A DNA stretch of 64,000 nucleotides from Kocuria rosea (GCF_023715525.1 NZ_JAMBOG010000005.1:124001-188000); one strand, 5' to 3'. Shown: positions 11,363 through 20,748, numbered from the stretch's first letter. A program made the numbers and translations. The notes: generated by a model not told the origin, from the letters alone.

Positions 11363-12433
11363 TCAGAAGCCGAGGCGGGAGAGCTGCTTGGGGTCCCGCT
11401 GCCACTCCTTGGCGACCTTCACGTGCAGGTCGAGGTAGACCTTCGTGCCGAGCAGGGCCTCGATGGCGGTCCGGGAGCTGGTGCCGATCTCGCGCAGGCG
11501 GGCCCCGCCCTTGCCGATCACGATGGCCTTCTGGGAGGGCCGTTCCACGTAGACGTTGACGCGCACGTCGAGCAGCGGCCGGTCCGCGGGGCGGCCCTCG
11601 CGGGGCACCATCTCCTCGACGACGACGGCGAGCGAGTGCGGCAGCTCGTCCCGCACACCCTCGAGCGCGGCCTCCCGCACGAGCTCCGCGACCATCGTCA
11701 GCTCGGGCTCGTCGGTGAGCTCCCCGTCGGGGTAGAGCGGCGGGGACGCCGGCATCCGCCCGACGAGCAGCCCCGCGAGGGCCTCGACCTGGAAGCCGTC
11801 CACCGCGGAGACCGGGATGACGTCGGCCCAGCCGGGCTCGTCGGCGCCGGCGGCAGCGGGGGCCGGGCCGCCGGCGCGGTGGCGAGGCTTGCGGGCGCTC
11901 CGCTCGGCCCGTTCGGCGCGGGCCGCGCGCTCCTCCGCCATCACGGAGCGGCCGAGCTCCGTGACGGCCAGCAGCTGCTCGGTGAGCTCCGCGCGCGAGA
12001 CGGTGTCCGTCTTCGTGACGATCGCGACGACCGGCTTGTTGCCGGACGCGGCGAGCTGCTGGGCGATGAAGCGGTCGCCGGGGCCGATCTTCTCGTTGGC
12101 GGGGACGCAGAAGCCGATCACGTCGACCTCGGCGAGGGTGTCGGCGACGAGGTCGTTGAGCCGCTGGCCCAGCAGGGTGCGGGGCCGGTGCAGCCCCGGG
12201 GTGTCGACGAGCACCAGCTGGCCCTCGGGCCGGTGCACGATCCCGCGGATGGTGTGGCGCGTGGTCTGGGGCCGGTTGGAGGTGATCGCCACCTTCTGCC
12301 CGACCAGTGCGTTGGTGAGCGTGGACTTCCCGGCGTTGGGCCGGCCCACGAGCACGGCGAAGCCGGCCCGGAACGGGGCGGCGGGCTCGGCGGCGGGCTC
12401 GGCGGCGGGTGCGGTGCGGTCGTGCTCAGACAT
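11363..12433 (-). CDS. era: GTPase Era with an extra linker
   Basis: GTPase that binds the 3' end of 16S rRNA during 30S assembly. The 356 residues contain G1 GRPNAGKS (30-37), G3 DTPG (77-80), G4 TKTD (140-143), G5 SA (209-210) and a C-terminal KH domain with VIGKGGARLREIG. The length is above the usual 300 or so because of a roughly 40-residue insertion (about 163-201) rich in Ala, Arg and Glu between G4 and G5, plus a Pro/Ala N-terminal extension. The ATG at 12433 overlaps the end of the CBS gene by eight bases, so translation is coupled. It is the last gene of the phoH-ybeY operon, all of whose products act on ribosomal RNA or ribosomes. Confidence 0.95.
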   Translation of the reverse strand: MSEHDRTAPAAEPAAEPAAPFRAGFAVLVGRPNAGKSTLTNALVGQKVAITSNRPQTTRHTIRGIVHRPEGQLVLVDTPGLHRPRTLLGQRLNDLVADTLAEVDVIGFCVPANEKIGPGDRFIAQQLAASGNKPVVAIVTKTDTVSRAELTEQLLAVTELGRSVMAEERAARAERAERSARKPRHRAGGPAPAAAGADEPGWADVIPVSAVDGFQVEALAGLLVGRMPASPPLYPDGELTDEPELTMVAELVREAALEGVRDELPHSLAVVVEEMVPREGRPADRPLLDVRVNVYVERPSQKAIVIGKGGARLREIGTSSRTAIEALLGTKVYLDLHVKVAKEWQRDPKQLSRLGF

Positions 12434-13754
12434 GGTGGTGGGTCTCCTCCTCGGACTCCAGGGCGGCCGGGTCCACGGCGGTGGACCCGGGCGGGACCCA
12501 GTCCGGGTCCTTGCGGACCTCGAGCTGGCCCACCCGGTTGCGCCGGCCCTCGAGGGTCACGGCTTCGAGGACGATGCCCTCGACGGTGGCGCGGGAGCCC
12601 ACGATGGGCACCCGGCCGATGCTTTTCGCCAGCAGGCCGCCGGCGGTGTCGACCTCGTCGTCCTCGAGGTCCACGCCGAACAGGTCGCCGAGGTCCTCGA
12701 CGCCCAGTCCGGCGGAGATGCGGTAGCGGCCGTCGCCCAGCTCGACGACCTCGGGCTTCTCCCGGTCGTACTCGTCGACGATCTCGCCCAGCAGCTCCTC
12801 GATGAGGTCCTCGAGCGTCACGAGCCCGGCGGTGCCCCCGTACTCGTCGACGACGACCGCCACGTGGATGGACTCCAGCTGCATCTCGCGCAGCAGCTCG
12901 TTGACCTTCTTGGACTCCGGGACGTAGCGGACCTCCCGGGCCAGCTGCGCGAGCCCGTGCCGGCGGAGGTCGGTGCCCTCGCGGTGCACCCGCTCGGAGA
13001 GGTCCTTCTGGTAGAGGATGCCCAGCACGTCGTCGGCGCTGTCGCCGATCACGGGGATGCGGGAGTAGCCGGAGCGGAAGAACAGGTTCAGGGCGTTGTC
13101 GACCGTGTCGTCGTCGTCGACGGTGACCATGTCCGTGCGCGGGACCATCACGGCCCGGACGTTGGTGTCGTCGAGGTCGAAGACCGAGTGCAGCAGCTCC
13201 GCCTCGTCGCCCTCGATGAGGTCCTGGTCGGTGGAGCGGTCGACGAACTCGAGCAGCTCCTCCTCGGTGAGGAACCCGGGGTCGGTGTGCCCGGGGTCCC
13301 GGGCGACGGCGGAGCCCAGCCGCACGAGCAGCCCGGGCACGGGGCCCAGCACCGCGCGCAGCACCCGCACGAGACCCGCGGTGAAGCGGACGGTGCCGAC
13401 GGCGTTGCTGCGCCCGATCTGGCGGGGCGAGACGCCCGTGAGGACGAAGCCGACGGCGGCCATCACCACGGTGGCGAGCAGCCCGGCCAGCCACACGTCG
13501 TCGAGCGCGTCCAGGGCCACGAGCGCGACGGCCACGGCGGAGGCCGTCTCGAACCAGACGCGCCAGAAGCGCAGGGCGTGCAGGTGGGCGGTGGGCGTGG
13601 CGAGGACCTTCGCGGCCGCGGAGTCGGGGGCGTCGCGCACGACGGCCTCGGCCTCGGCCCGGGGCAGGTAGGTCAGCCCCGTCTCGGCCGCGGTGAGCAC
13701 GAACGCCGTGCAGAGGAAGACGATCGCGGCGGCGATCAGGATGGCGCTGGTCAT
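12426..13754 (-). CDS. CNNM/CBS-pair/CorC membrane protein (hemolysin-C-like)
   Basis: A 442-residue membrane protein of the CNNM/CorC family, linked in other bacteria to magnesium or cobalt efflux. The N-terminal DUF21 domain has about four hydrophobic segments within residues 1-130, then a paired CBS module (about 200-320, with MVPRTDMVTVD and the second repeat beginning around ESIHVAVVVDEYGGTAG), then the CorC_HlyC transporter-associated domain to the end. The ATG at 13754 follows a GGAG site that overlaps the ybeY stop codon. Its fixed place between ybeY and era is common in actinobacteria. Transport activity is inferred from the family only; the hemolysin label is historical. Confidence 0.92.
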   Translation of the reverse strand: MTSAILIAAAIVFLCTAFVLTAAETGLTYLPRAEAEAVVRDAPDSAAAKVLATPTAHLHALRFWRVWFETASAVAVALVALDALDDVWLAGLLATVVMAAVGFVLTGVSPRQIGRSNAVGTVRFTAGLVRVLRAVLGPVPGLLVRLGSAVARDPGHTDPGFLTEEELLEFVDRSTDQDLIEGDEAELLHSVFDLDDTNVRAVMVPRTDMVTVDDDDTVDNALNLFFRSGYSRIPVIGDSADDVLGILYQKDLSERVHREGTDLRRHGLAQLAREVRYVPESKKVNELLREMQLESIHVAVVVDEYGGTAGLVTLEDLIEELLGEIVDEYDREKPEVVELGDGRYRISAGLGVEDLGDLFGVDLEDDEVDTAGGLLAKSIGRVPIVGSRATVEGIVLEAVTLEGRRNRVGQLEVRKDPDWVPPGSTAVDPAALESEEETHHHV

Positions 13755-13763
13755 GGACCCGGC

Positions 13764-14270
13764 CTACTCCATGGTCTCGACCGGGGCGGGCCGGCCGAGG
13801 AAGTCCGTGAGCAGGTCGCGCTGGAGGGCGAACATGACCTGCCGCTCCCCGGGCTCCGCGTGGTCGTGGCCCAGCAGGTGCAGGATGCCGTGCACGGTGA
13901 GCAGGCACAGCTCGTCGGCGGTGGGGTGCCCGGCGGCCTCGGCCTGGCGGCGGGCGACCGGCGGGCACAGCACGATGTCCCCGAGCGTGCCCTCCGCGGG
14001 CTGCTCCGGGGTGCCGGGGCGCAGCTCGTCCATGGGGAACGACAGGACGTCGGTGGGGCCGGGCAGGTCCATCCACTCGACGTGCAGGCGGGCCATCTCC
14101 TCCTCGTCCACGACCGCGATCGACAGCTCCGCGTCGGGGTGCACGTGCAGGCGCGCGAGGGCGAAGCCGGCGAGCCGGCCCAGCAGCTCGACGTCGACCG
14201 CCGCCCAGGCCTCCCGGTCGGCCGGCGCGACGTCGGCCGGGTCGTGCTGCAGATCGAACTCGACGGCCAT
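13764..14270 (-). CDS. ybeY: endoribonuclease YbeY (rRNA maturation)
   Basis: Zinc-dependent single-strand endoribonuclease needed for 16S rRNA 3' processing and ribosome quality control. The 168 residues carry the diagnostic H-x3-H-x5-H zinc motif at His127, His131 and His137 (HGILHLLGHDH), and the DLPGPTDVLSFP core. The ATG at 14270 shares one base with the phoH stop (TGATG), and the downstream gene starts ten bases after its stop, so the four genes phoH-ybeY-CBS-era form one coupled operon. Confidence 0.96.
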   Translation of the reverse strand: MAVEFDLQHDPADVAPADREAWAAVDVELLGRLAGFALARLHVHPDAELSIAVVDEEEMARLHVEWMDLPGPTDVLSFPMDELRPGTPEQPAEGTLGDIVLCPPVARRQAEAAGHPTADELCLLTVHGILHLLGHDHAEPGERQVMFALQRDLLTDFLGRPAPVETME

Positions 14271-15370
14271 CAGGCGCTCGCCCCGCCGTCGGCGGCGGGG
14301 GCCTCGGGGGCGGCGCCCGCGGTGGTCTCGCGGGCGGCGCGGACGGCGTCCTTGCGGTCCCGGCGCTCGTTGCGCCGGCGGTTGGTCGTGTCGAAGGCGT
14401 CGTAGGCGCTGACGATCCGGCTCACGAGCTCGTGGCGGACCACGTCCTCGGCGGTCATCTCCGCGAACGCGACGTCCTCGACCCCGCCCAGCACGTGCTG
14501 GACCTGGCGCAGCCCGGAGGACGTGCCCCCGGGGAGGTCGACCTGGGTGACGTCCCCGGTGATCACCATCTTGGAGCCGAAGCCGAGCCGGGTGAGGAAC
14601 ATCTTCATCTGCTCCGGCGTGGTGTTCTGGGCCTCGTCGAGGATGATGAAGGCGTCGTTGAGGGTGCGCCCGCGCATGTAGGCCAGCGGGGCGACCTCGA
14701 TGGTGCCCGCCTCCATCAGCCGCGGGATCGAGTCGGGGTCCATCATGTCGTGCAGCGCGTCGTAGAGGGGCCGCAGGTAGGGGTCGATCTTCTCGCTGAG
14801 CGTGCCCGGCAGGAAGCCGAGCCGCTCGCCGGCCTCCACCGCCGGGCGCGTGAGGATGATCCGGTTGACTTCCTTGGCCTGCAGGGCCTGCACGGCCTTG
14901 GCCATCGCGAGGTAGGTCTTGCCGGTGCCGGCGGGACCGATGCCGAAGACCACGGTGTGCTCGTCGATCGCGTCGACGTAGGCCTTCTGCCGCAGGGTCT
15001 TGGGCCGGATCTTGCGGCCCCGGCTGGAGAGGATGTTCTGGGTCAGCGCCCCGCTGGGCCGCGCGGAGAGGTCCCGTCCGATGATCTCGAGCAGCTGGGC
15101 GATGACCTGCGGGGTGATCGCGGTCTCGCGCCCGGCGAGCACCTTGAGCTCCTCGAACAGCGTCGTGACGATCTGCACGGGCGCGCTCGGGCCCTCGAGG
15201 CCGAGCTCGAGCCCCCGGGGGCGGGTGACGAGACCGGGGAAGGCGGCCTCCACCTGGCGCAGGGTGTCGTCCCCGGTGCCGAGGCTGCGGACCATGGTCT
15301 CGCGGTCGGGGAAGGTGATGACGGTGCGGGCCGTCAGGGGGTGCGTGGTGCCGGGCAGCGTCTCAGTCAT
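14270..15370 (-). CDS. phoH: PhoH-family ATPase
   Basis: PhoH-like P-loop ATPase, possibly an RNA helicase acting with YbeY. The 366 residues have the Walker A motif GPAGTGKT (145-152), a Walker B FIILDEAQ (241-248) and an arginine-bearing [12 protein letters not shown] segment; the C-terminal tail is basic ([11 protein letters not shown]) and then Ala/Glu-rich. ATG at 15370 is the only in-frame start near the family N-terminus and has no clear ribosome site. First gene of the operon. The upstream 282-base gap holds the divergent promoters for this gene and the GerMN lipoprotein. Confidence 0.93.
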   Translation of the reverse strand: MTETLPGTTHPLTARTVITFPDRETMVRSLGTGDDTLRQVEAAFPGLVTRPRGLELGLEGPSAPVQIVTTLFEELKVLAGRETAITPQVIAQLLEIIGRDLSARPSGALTQNILSSRGRKIRPKTLRQKAYVDAIDEHTVVFGIGPAGTGKTYLAMAKAVQALQAKEVNRIILTRPAVEAGERLGFLPGTLSEKIDPYLRPLYDALHDMMDPDSIPRLMEAGTIEVAPLAYMRGRTLNDAFIILDEAQNTTPEQMKMFLTRLGFGSKMVITGDVTQVDLPGGTSSGLRQVQHVLGGVEDVAFAEMTAEDVVRHELVSRIVSAYDAFDTTNRRRNERRDRKDAVRAARETTAGAAPEAPAADGGASA

Positions 15371-15652
15371 GGGTGCGGCCGCGGGGGCCGTGCTCTCACT
15401 CTCTCGTCGGCCGGCGTCGGGAACGCGCCGGGGTTTGTGGTCCCTCCAGGGTACCGCGCGCACCGCACCGGGCGGCGCGCGCGGCCCAGATTCCGATTTG
15501 ATATCGGTCCCCGGCTCCGGGGCGCCTGGGCTGGGGTCGCCCGCGGCGGCTGTGCTTTGCTGGGCGGGCCCTCCGGCCGGGGGGCCGGTCCAGGCCCCGG
15601 GCGCCTGCCCCGCCGCCCCCAGCCCGGACCCGGAAGGACGAGGTGCCCCCCC
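15371..15652. other. divergent promoter region between phoH and the GerMN lipoprotein
   Basis: The longest gap in the window (282 bases). On the minus strand a TACCCT (near 15447) could be the phoH -10. On the plus strand the segment near 15495-15510 has an A+T-rich GATTTGATATCGG patch, and a GGAAGGACGAGG ribosome site precedes the lipoprotein start. I see no gene, RNA structure or long repeat. Confidence 0.5.
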
Positions 15653-16573
15653 ATGCCCGCTCCCCCACCCCGGCGCACCGGCGCGCCGCGCCGCGCGGCG
15701 GCGTGGGCCGCGGCGGCCGCCGTGGCGCTCGGCGGGTGCGGCGAGGCGGCGCCGCCGGCCGACGGCACGGGCGCCGCGCCCGCGAGGAGCTCGGACCGGG
15801 CCACGGCCGGGGGCACGGCGGGCGGGTCCGTGGCGACCACGAAGCTGCCGGTCTACTGGGTGGGCGGCGCCGACGGCGAGCAGCTGCTGTTCCGCGAGTT
15901 CCGGGACCCGCCGGAGGGGTCCCGGGCGGCGGACCCGATCGCGGCGGCCGCCGAGCTGATGACGGCCGCGGCCCCCGAGGACCCCGACTACCGGAGCCTG
16001 TGGAACGCCGTGGACCGGATCGGCAGCTCGACGTCCCCGGACGGGACGATCACCGTGGACCTGCCGGACGACGCGTTCCGCCAGGACCTGGCCGCCGAGG
16101 ACGCCCGGCTCGCGCTCCAGCAGCTCGCGCACACCGTGGCGGCCGCGGCGCGCACCGCCGGGCTGCTGCCGGAGGGCTCGCGGCCCCAGGTGGTCCTTCT
16201 CGTCGACGGGCGGCCCCACGAGGAGGTCTTCGGCTCGGTCCGGCTCGGGGAGCCCGTGCGGCCCGACGAGCAGCTCGAGGCGCCGGTGTGGCTCGTGGAC
16301 CCGCAGGAGGGCACCCGCTCGGACGGGCGCCTCGCCCTCTCGGGCCGCGTCCTCGAGGGGGTCCGCGACTGTGAGTGGACGGTGACGGCCAAGGACGACG
16401 ACGGCACCGTCGCCGGCGGGCCCGTGACGGTCGTCCCCGCGCAGGGCCGCCCGGCGGAGTTCCGAGCCGAGGTGGACCTGCCCCCCGGGGAGTACGTCGT
16501 GTCCGTGATCGGCCGCGACGCCGAGGGCGGGCCGGTGCGCGACGACAAGGACGTGGTGGTCGGCGCCCCCTGA
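15653..16573 (+). CDS. GerMN-domain lipoprotein with Gmad2 Ig-like domain
   Basis: A 306-residue exported lipoprotein. The signal peptide ends in lipobox ALGGC (Cys29), followed by a Ser/Thr/Gly/Ala linker, a GerMN domain (about 85-185, with PVYWVGG before it and VDLPDDAF inside) and a C-terminal Gmad2 immunoglobulin-like domain (about 205-300, ending PPGEYVVSVIGRDAEGGPV). These domains were named from spore germination proteins, but in non-sporing actinobacteria they occur in envelope lipoproteins such as LpqB. The ATG at 15653 has a GGAAGGACGAGG site. It is monocistronic and converges on rsmE with ten bases between stops. The role is unknown; cell-envelope sensing or assembly is a guess. 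Confidence 0.85.
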   Translation: MPAPPPRRTGAPRRAAAWAAAAAVALGGCGEAAPPADGTGAAPARSSDRATAGGTAGGSVATTKLPVYWVGGADGEQLLFREFRDPPEGSRAADPIAAAAELMTAAAPEDPDYRSLWNAVDRIGSSTSPDGTITVDLPDDAFRQDLAAEDARLALQQLAHTVAAAARTAGLLPEGSRPQVVLLVDGRPHEEVFGSVRLGEPVRPDEQLEAPVWLVDPQEGTRSDGRLALSGRVLEGVRDCEWTVTAKDDDGTVAGGPVTVVPAQGRPAEFRAEVDLPPGEYVVSVIGRDAEGGPVRDDKDVVVGAP

Positions 16574-16583
16574 GCCGGTGGGC

Positions 16584-17399
16584 TCAGGCGGTCCCGCCCG
16601 ACCAGCGCCCCAGCGCGGCGCTGAGCACCGCGAGGGCCGCGGGCCCGGCCGTGGAGCTGCGCAGCACCTCCGGCCCGAGCCGGACGGTCCGGGCGCCGGC
16701 GGCGCCGAGGCGCTCCAGCTCCTCCGGGGCGATGCCGCCCTCCGGGCCGACGACCAGCACGATCCGCTCCGGGTCCCCCCACGCCGGGCGGTGTCCCGGG
16801 CCCTCCGGCGCCCCGCCCGCCCCGAGCACGAGCCCCGCCGGACCGGCGAGGGGGTGCTCGGCGGCCTCGTGCAGCACGAGCCCGAGGGTCCCGGGCTCCC
16901 GGAGCAGGTCGGCGAGCGCCGCCGTGGTGCACAGCGCGGCGACCTCCGGCCAGGCGGCGCGGCGGGACTGCTTGGCGGCGGCGGCGACGGTGTTGACCCA
17001 CTTCTCGTGGCTCTTCGCGGCCCGCTCCTTCTTCCACCGCACGATGGAGCGGTCGGCCTGCCAGGGCACGACGGCGTCCACGCCCAGCTCGGTGGCGGTC
17101 TCCACGGCCAGCAGGTCGCGGTCCCCCTTGGCGAGGGCCTGGGCGAGTACCAGCCGGGGCCGGCGCGCCGTCTCGGTGCACACGGACCGGACCCGCACGC
17201 TCATGCGGTCCTTCTCGCCGTCCACGAGCTGCGCGGCGGCGCGGGTGCCCGCCCCGTCGACGAGCTCGAGGGCCTCCCCCGGCGCGAGCCGGCGCACGGT
17301 CACGGCGTGCCGGGCCTCGGGGCCGGTGACGGTGAGCTCCGCCCCGGGGGCCAGCCCGGCGAGCCCGCCCGGGTCCACCTTGAAGACGGGCAGGCTCAC
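16584..17399 (-). CDS. rsmE: 16S rRNA m3U1498 methyltransferase RsmE
   Basis: SPOUT-class methyltransferase that makes N3-methyluridine at position 1498 of 16S rRNA. In 271 residues an N-terminal PUA-like domain ([17 protein letters not shown]) precedes the trefoil-knot domain with VVGPEGG (216-222) and [11 protein letters not shown] (241-251), the SAM-binding signature. GTG at 17399 overlaps the dnaJ stop by four bases (GTGA), so it is translationally coupled and belongs to the hrcA-dnaJ heat-shock operon, an arrangement common in bacteria. Confidence 0.94.
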   Translation of the reverse strand: MSLPVFKVDPGGLAGLAPGAELTVTGPEARHAVTVRRLAPGEALELVDGAGTRAAAQLVDGEKDRMSVRVRSVCTETARRPRLVLAQALAKGDRDLLAVETATELGVDAVVPWQADRSIVRWKKERAAKSHEKWVNTVAAAAKQSRRAAWPEVAALCTTAALADLLREPGTLGLVLHEAAEHPLAGPAGLVLGAGGAPEGPGHRPAWGDPERIVLVVGPEGGIAPEELERLGAAGARTVRLGPEVLRSSTAGPAALAVLSAALGRWSGGTA

Positions 17400-18547
17400 A
17401 GGTCGGAGAACCGGTCCCGGAGCCGGGAGAAGAACCCGCCGGACCCGGCTGCGGAGTCGAGGGTCGTGCCGGTGGCCTGCTCCTCCCCGCGCAGCCGCGC
17501 GAGCTGCTCGAGCAGCTCGCGCTGCTCGTCGTCGAGCCCGGTGGGGGTCTCGACCTCGAGGTGGACGAAGAGCTCGCCGCGGCCGCCGCCGCGCAGGCGG
17601 GTGGCGCCGAGGTTGTGCAGGGTCACGGTGTGCCCGGTCTGGGTCCCGGGGGTGACGGGGACCTCGCGCTCGCCGTCGAAGGTCTCGAGGGTCACGGTGG
17701 TCCCGAGGGCCGCAGAGGTCATGGGCACGCGCACGCGGGCGTGCAGGTCGTCGCCCTGGCGCTCGAACGTGGGGTCGGGATCGACCTTGAGCTCGACGTA
17801 GAGGTCGCCGTTGGGCCCGCCGGCGGTGCCGGCCTCGCCCTGGCCCGAGAGCCGGATACGGTTGCCGGTGGACACGCCGGCCGGGATCTTCACGGTCAGG
17901 GGCCGGCGGTCGCGCACCCGGCCCTCCCCGTAGCACTCGTGGCAGGGGTGCTTGATGACGGTACCGAAGCCCTGGCAGGTGGCGCACGGGGCGGCGGTGA
18001 CGACGGTGCCGAGGATCGATTGGACCTGGCGCTGGACCTGCCCGGAGCCGTGGCAGACCTCGCAGGTCTCGGGCCGGGTGCCCTCCTGGCAGCAGGAGCC
18101 GTCGCAGGTGGGGCAGACCACGGCGGTGTCCACGGTGATCTTCTTCTCCGTGCCGAAGACGGCGTCCTTGAGGGAGACCCGCACGTTGATCAGCGCGTCC
18201 TGGCCCTGGCGGGTGCGGGACGCGGGGCCGCGGCGCCCGGAGCCCGCTCCGCCGGCGCCCTGGAAGAACGTGTCGAAGATGTCCGCGAAGCCGAAGCCCG
18301 TGCCGGGGAAGCCGCCGCCGAAACCGGTGTCGGTGCCGTTCTCGTTGCCCGTGGCGTCGTAGACGCGGCGCTTGTCGGGGTCGGAGAGGACGTCGTTGGC
18401 GTGGGAGACGCGCTTGAACTCCTCCGACGCCTCGGGGCTGGGGTTGACGTCGGGGTGCAGCTTGCGGGCCTTCTTGCGGTAGGCCTTCTTGATCTCTTCC
18501 TGGCTGGCGTCCCGGGACACGCCCAGGGTCTCGTAGTGATCGCTCAC
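17396..18547 (-). CDS. dnaJ: chaperone DnaJ (HrcA-linked copy)
   Basis: Hsp40 co-chaperone stimulating DnaK. The 383 residues have a J-domain with HPD at 31-33, a short Gly/Phe-rich segment (71-96) and a zinc domain with Cys145/148, Cys162/165, Cys188/191 and Cys202/205. The first of the four repeats reads CPTCDGSCC rather than CxxCxGxG: all metal cysteines remain but the trailing glycine is replaced, a form I associate with Micrococcaceae. GTG at 18547 has a weak ribosome site. It lies in the hrcA-dnaJ-rsmE operon, 67 bases after hrcA, in a gap that holds three tandem repeats. Expression should be repressed by HrcA through CIRCE. Confidence 0.95.
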   Translation of the reverse strand: MSDHYETLGVSRDASQEEIKKAYRKKARKLHPDVNPSPEASEEFKRVSHANDVLSDPDKRRVYDATGNENGTDTGFGGGFPGTGFGFADIFDTFFQGAGGAGSGRRGPASRTRQGQDALINVRVSLKDAVFGTEKKITVDTAVVCPTCDGSCCQEGTRPETCEVCHGSGQVQRQVQSILGTVVTAAPCATCQGFGTVIKHPCHECYGEGRVRDRRPLTVKIPAGVSTGNRIRLSGQGEAGTAGGPNGDLYVELKVDPDPTFERQGDDLHARVRVPMTSAALGTTVTLETFDGEREVPVTPGTQTGHTVTLHNLGATRLRGGGRGELFVHLEVETPTGLDDEQRELLEQLARLRGEEQATGTTLDSAAGSGGFFSRLRDRFSDL

Positions 18548-18559
18548 CGTGGTCCGTTC

Positions 18560-18595
18560 TGTCGAGAGGTCTGTGGGGAGGTCTGTCGGGAGGTG
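18560..18595 (-). repeat. three tandem 12-bp repeats in the hrcA-dnaJ gap
   Basis: TGTCGAGAGGTC, TGTGGGGAGGTC and TGTCGGGAGGTG follow each other without a gap at 18560-18595 (plus-strand reading). They fill half of the 67-base gap and become pyrimidine-rich CCTC-containing units in the mRNA, just before the dnaJ start. Confidence 0.85.
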
Positions 18596-18614
18596 CGGGG
18601 GAGCCGGCCGCGGC

Positions 18615-19628
18615 TCAGCCCCCGAGGATACGGGAGAGGTAGCGGGCGACGGCCCGCACGGCCGCCATCGTGGACGGGTAGTCCATCCGCATGGGGCCGA
18701 CGACGCCGACCTTGGACTGCGCCTCGGGACCGTAGCCGGTGGCCACGACCGCGGCCTCGGACAGCGGTCCCGCGGCGTTCTCCGCGCCGATCCGCACGGC
18801 CACGCCGCGGGCGTCCTGCTCCATCTCGGAGAGCAGGCGCAGCATCACGACCTGCTCCTCGAGCGCCTCGAGGACCGGGCCGATGCTCAGATGGAAGTCG
18901 CCCGTGGCGCGGGCGAGGTTGGCGGTGCCGGCCATGACCATGCGGTGCTCGGCCCCGCCCGCCGCCAGGGCGGCGACGGCCTCGGCCACGGCCGCGGCGG
19001 CTGGCTGCAGCGGCGGGGCGAGCCCCGCCGTCAGGGCGCGGAGCGCGTCCGGCACCGCCGTCAGGGGGCGGCCGATGACGGCGGCGAGCAGCCGGGCGCG
19101 CAGCTCGAGCAGCTGGGTCTCGTCCGGGGACCCGCGCAGCACGGCCACGCGCTGGGCGACCCGCCCGTTCGTGGGGATGAGCACGACGAGCACCCGGCCC
19201 TCGCCGAGGTCGACGACCTCGACGTGGCGCACGGTCACCCCCGAGGCGTGCGGGTACTGCACGACCGCCACCTGGTGGGTGAGCTGGGCGAGCAGGCGCA
19301 CGGTGCGCTCCATGACCTCGTCGATGTCGGCGGCGTCGTCGAGCAGGCTGTGGATCGCCCGCCGCTCGGGCCCGGAGAGGGGCTTGACGGAGGCGATCTG
19401 GTCGACGAACGTGCGGTAGCCCTTGTCGGTGGGGATCCGCCCCGAGCTCGTGTGCGGGGCGACGATCAGCCCCTCCTCCTCGAGCGCGGCCATGTCGTTG
19501 CGCACGGTGGCCGAGGAGACCCCGAGCCGGTGGCGCTGCACGAGCGCCTTCGAGCCCACGGGCTCCCGGAAGTGCACGTAGTCCTCCACGATGGCCTGCA
19601 GGATCTGCAGTCGTCTCGGCTGGTTCAC
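18615..19628 (-). CDS. hrcA: heat-inducible transcription repressor HrcA
   Basis: HrcA represses heat-shock genes by binding CIRCE. The 337 residues start with a winged helix-turn-helix (about 1-75; [16 protein letters not shown], then [18 protein letters not shown]) followed by the GAF-like HrcA effector domain. GTG at 19628 has a strong GGGGAGGAG site. It is the first gene of hrcA-dnaJ-rsmE. A CIRCE element 38 bases upstream, directly after a TACACT -10, shows that the operon is autoregulated. The DUF3097 gene diverges from it. Confidence 0.96.
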   Translation of the reverse strand: MNQPRRLQILQAIVEDYVHFREPVGSKALVQRHRLGVSSATVRNDMAALEEEGLIVAPHTSSGRIPTDKGYRTFVDQIASVKPLSGPERRAIHSLLDDAADIDEVMERTVRLLAQLTHQVAVVQYPHASGVTVRHVEVVDLGEGRVLVVLIPTNGRVAQRVAVLRGSPDETQLLELRARLLAAVIGRPLTAVPDALRALTAGLAPPLQPAAAAVAEAVAALAAGGAEHRMVMAGTANLARATGDFHLSIGPVLEALEEQVVMLRLLSEMEQDARGVAVRIGAENAAGPLSEAAVVATGYGPEAQSKVGVVGPMRMDYPSTMAAVRAVARYLSRILGG

Positions 19629-19665
19629 GTCACTCCTCCCCGGGTCGGTCCCCGCGCCCGCCGTC

Positions 19666-19692
19666 CTGGCACTCGGGCGCGCACAGTGCCAA
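19666..19692 (-). promoter_or_regulatory. CIRCE operator (HrcA binding site)
   Basis: Minus strand: TTGGCACTG, nine bases, GAGTGCCAG (19692-19666). This matches the CIRCE consensus TTAGCACTC-N9-GAGTGCTAA with the standard nine-base spacer and 8 of 9 paired positions. It lies about ten bases after the -10 box, so HrcA bound here would block transcription start. Confidence 0.9.
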
Positions 19693-19701
19693 TGCGCTCC
19701 A

Positions 19702-19707
19702 GTGTAG
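19702..19707 (-). promoter_or_regulatory. -10 box of the hrcA operon
   Basis: TACACT (19707-19702) is immediately upstream of CIRCE, with a start site expected near 19695. No convincing -35 is seen. Confidence 0.55.
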
Positions 19708-19743
19708 CCCCCGTGCCGGACCCCGGGGACGCCGGCCCTTTGG

Positions 19744-19749
19744 TACGCT
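19744..19749 (+). promoter_or_regulatory. -10 box of the DUF3097 gene
   Basis: TACGCT at 19744-19749, about 50 bases before the DUF3097 start and back-to-back with the hrcA promoter. Confidence 0.4.
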
Positions 19750-19799
19750 TCCGGCTGATCCGCGCGGCCCGCGCGGGGCCGGCACCGGGGAGGACGACC

Positions 19800-20663
19800 A
19801 TGAGCGACTACGGCTGGGGCCCGCGCAGCCTCGACGACGACGCCCTCGCCCGCCGCCGGCCCGTCTCGGCCGAGGTGGCGGTCGCGCCGGGGATGCTGCT
19901 GGAGGACGTCACCACCGGCTGGGTCGGCGCCGTCGTGTCGCTGGAGACCATCGGCGGGATGCGGGTCATGGGCCTGGAGGACCGCCGGGGCCGCGTCAAG
20001 GCGTTCCCGCTGGGCCCCGGCTTCCTGCTGGAGGGCGCGCCGGTGGTGGTCGTCGAGCCGCGCTCGGCCCCGGCCGCGCGCAAGCCCGCCCGCACGCGCT
20101 CCGGGTCGGTGGCCGTGGAGGGGCTGCGCGCCTCCACGGCCAAGGCCTCCCGCGTGTGGGTCGAGGGCTACCACGACGCCGAGCTGGTCGCCAAGGTCTG
20201 GGGCCACGACCTCGCCGTCGAGGGCATCGTCGTGGAGCCGCTGCACGGCGTGGACGACCTCCCCGCCGCGGTGCAGGAGTTCGGCCCCGGGCCGGGGCGC
20301 CGGCTGGGCGTCCTGGTGGACCACCTCGTGCCCGGCTCCAAGGAGTCCCGGATCGCCGAGCGCACGATGCACCTGCCCGGGGCGGCCGGCAACGTGCTGG
20401 TGCTCGGCCACCCCTACGTGGACATCTGGCAGGCGGTGAAGCCGGGCGCGCTGGGCATCGACGCGTGGCCCGCCGTTCCACGCGGCACCGACTGGAAGAC
20501 CGGCACCGCCGCGGCCCTCGGCTGGCCCCACCGCACCCCCGGCGACCTGGGCCGGGCGTGGCAGCACATCCTCGCCCGCGTGGACAGCTACGCCGACCTG
20601 GAACCGGCGCTGCTGGGCCGGGTGGAGGAGCTCATCGACTTCCTCACCGCCCCCGGCGCCTGA
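19800..20663 (+). CDS. DUF3097 family protein
   Basis: A 287-residue soluble protein of the actinobacterial DUF3097 family, function unknown. It begins SDYGWGPRSLDDD, a hallmark of the family, has a small beta-rich N-terminal part, then a segment SRVWVEGYHDAELVAKVWGHDL (about 119-140) with LGVLVDHLVPGSKESR following; this resembles the nucleotide-dependent folds of Toprim type (E...D...VD), which is only a suggestion. The ATG at 19800 has a GGGAGGACGACC site. It is divergent from hrcA, which is its usual place. No partner gene is apparent and it ends before a strong hairpin. Confidence 0.8.
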   Translation: MSDYGWGPRSLDDDALARRRPVSAEVAVAPGMLLEDVTTGWVGAVVSLETIGGMRVMGLEDRRGRVKAFPLGPGFLLEGAPVVVVEPRSAPAARKPARTRSGSVAVEGLRASTAKASRVWVEGYHDAELVAKVWGHDLAVEGIVVEPLHGVDDLPAAVQEFGPGPGRRLGVLVDHLVPGSKESRIAERTMHLPGAAGNVLVLGHPYVDIWQAVKPGALGIDAWPAVPRGTDWKTGTAAALGWPHRTPGDLGRAWQHILARVDSYADLEPALLGRVEELIDFLTAPGA

Positions 20664-20748
20664 GCCCCGTGCGTCCTCCACACGGACCGGGGCGCACCGG
20701 GCCGGGCCGGCGACCGACGTCACGTCACAAAGGCACACACGGCGTCAC

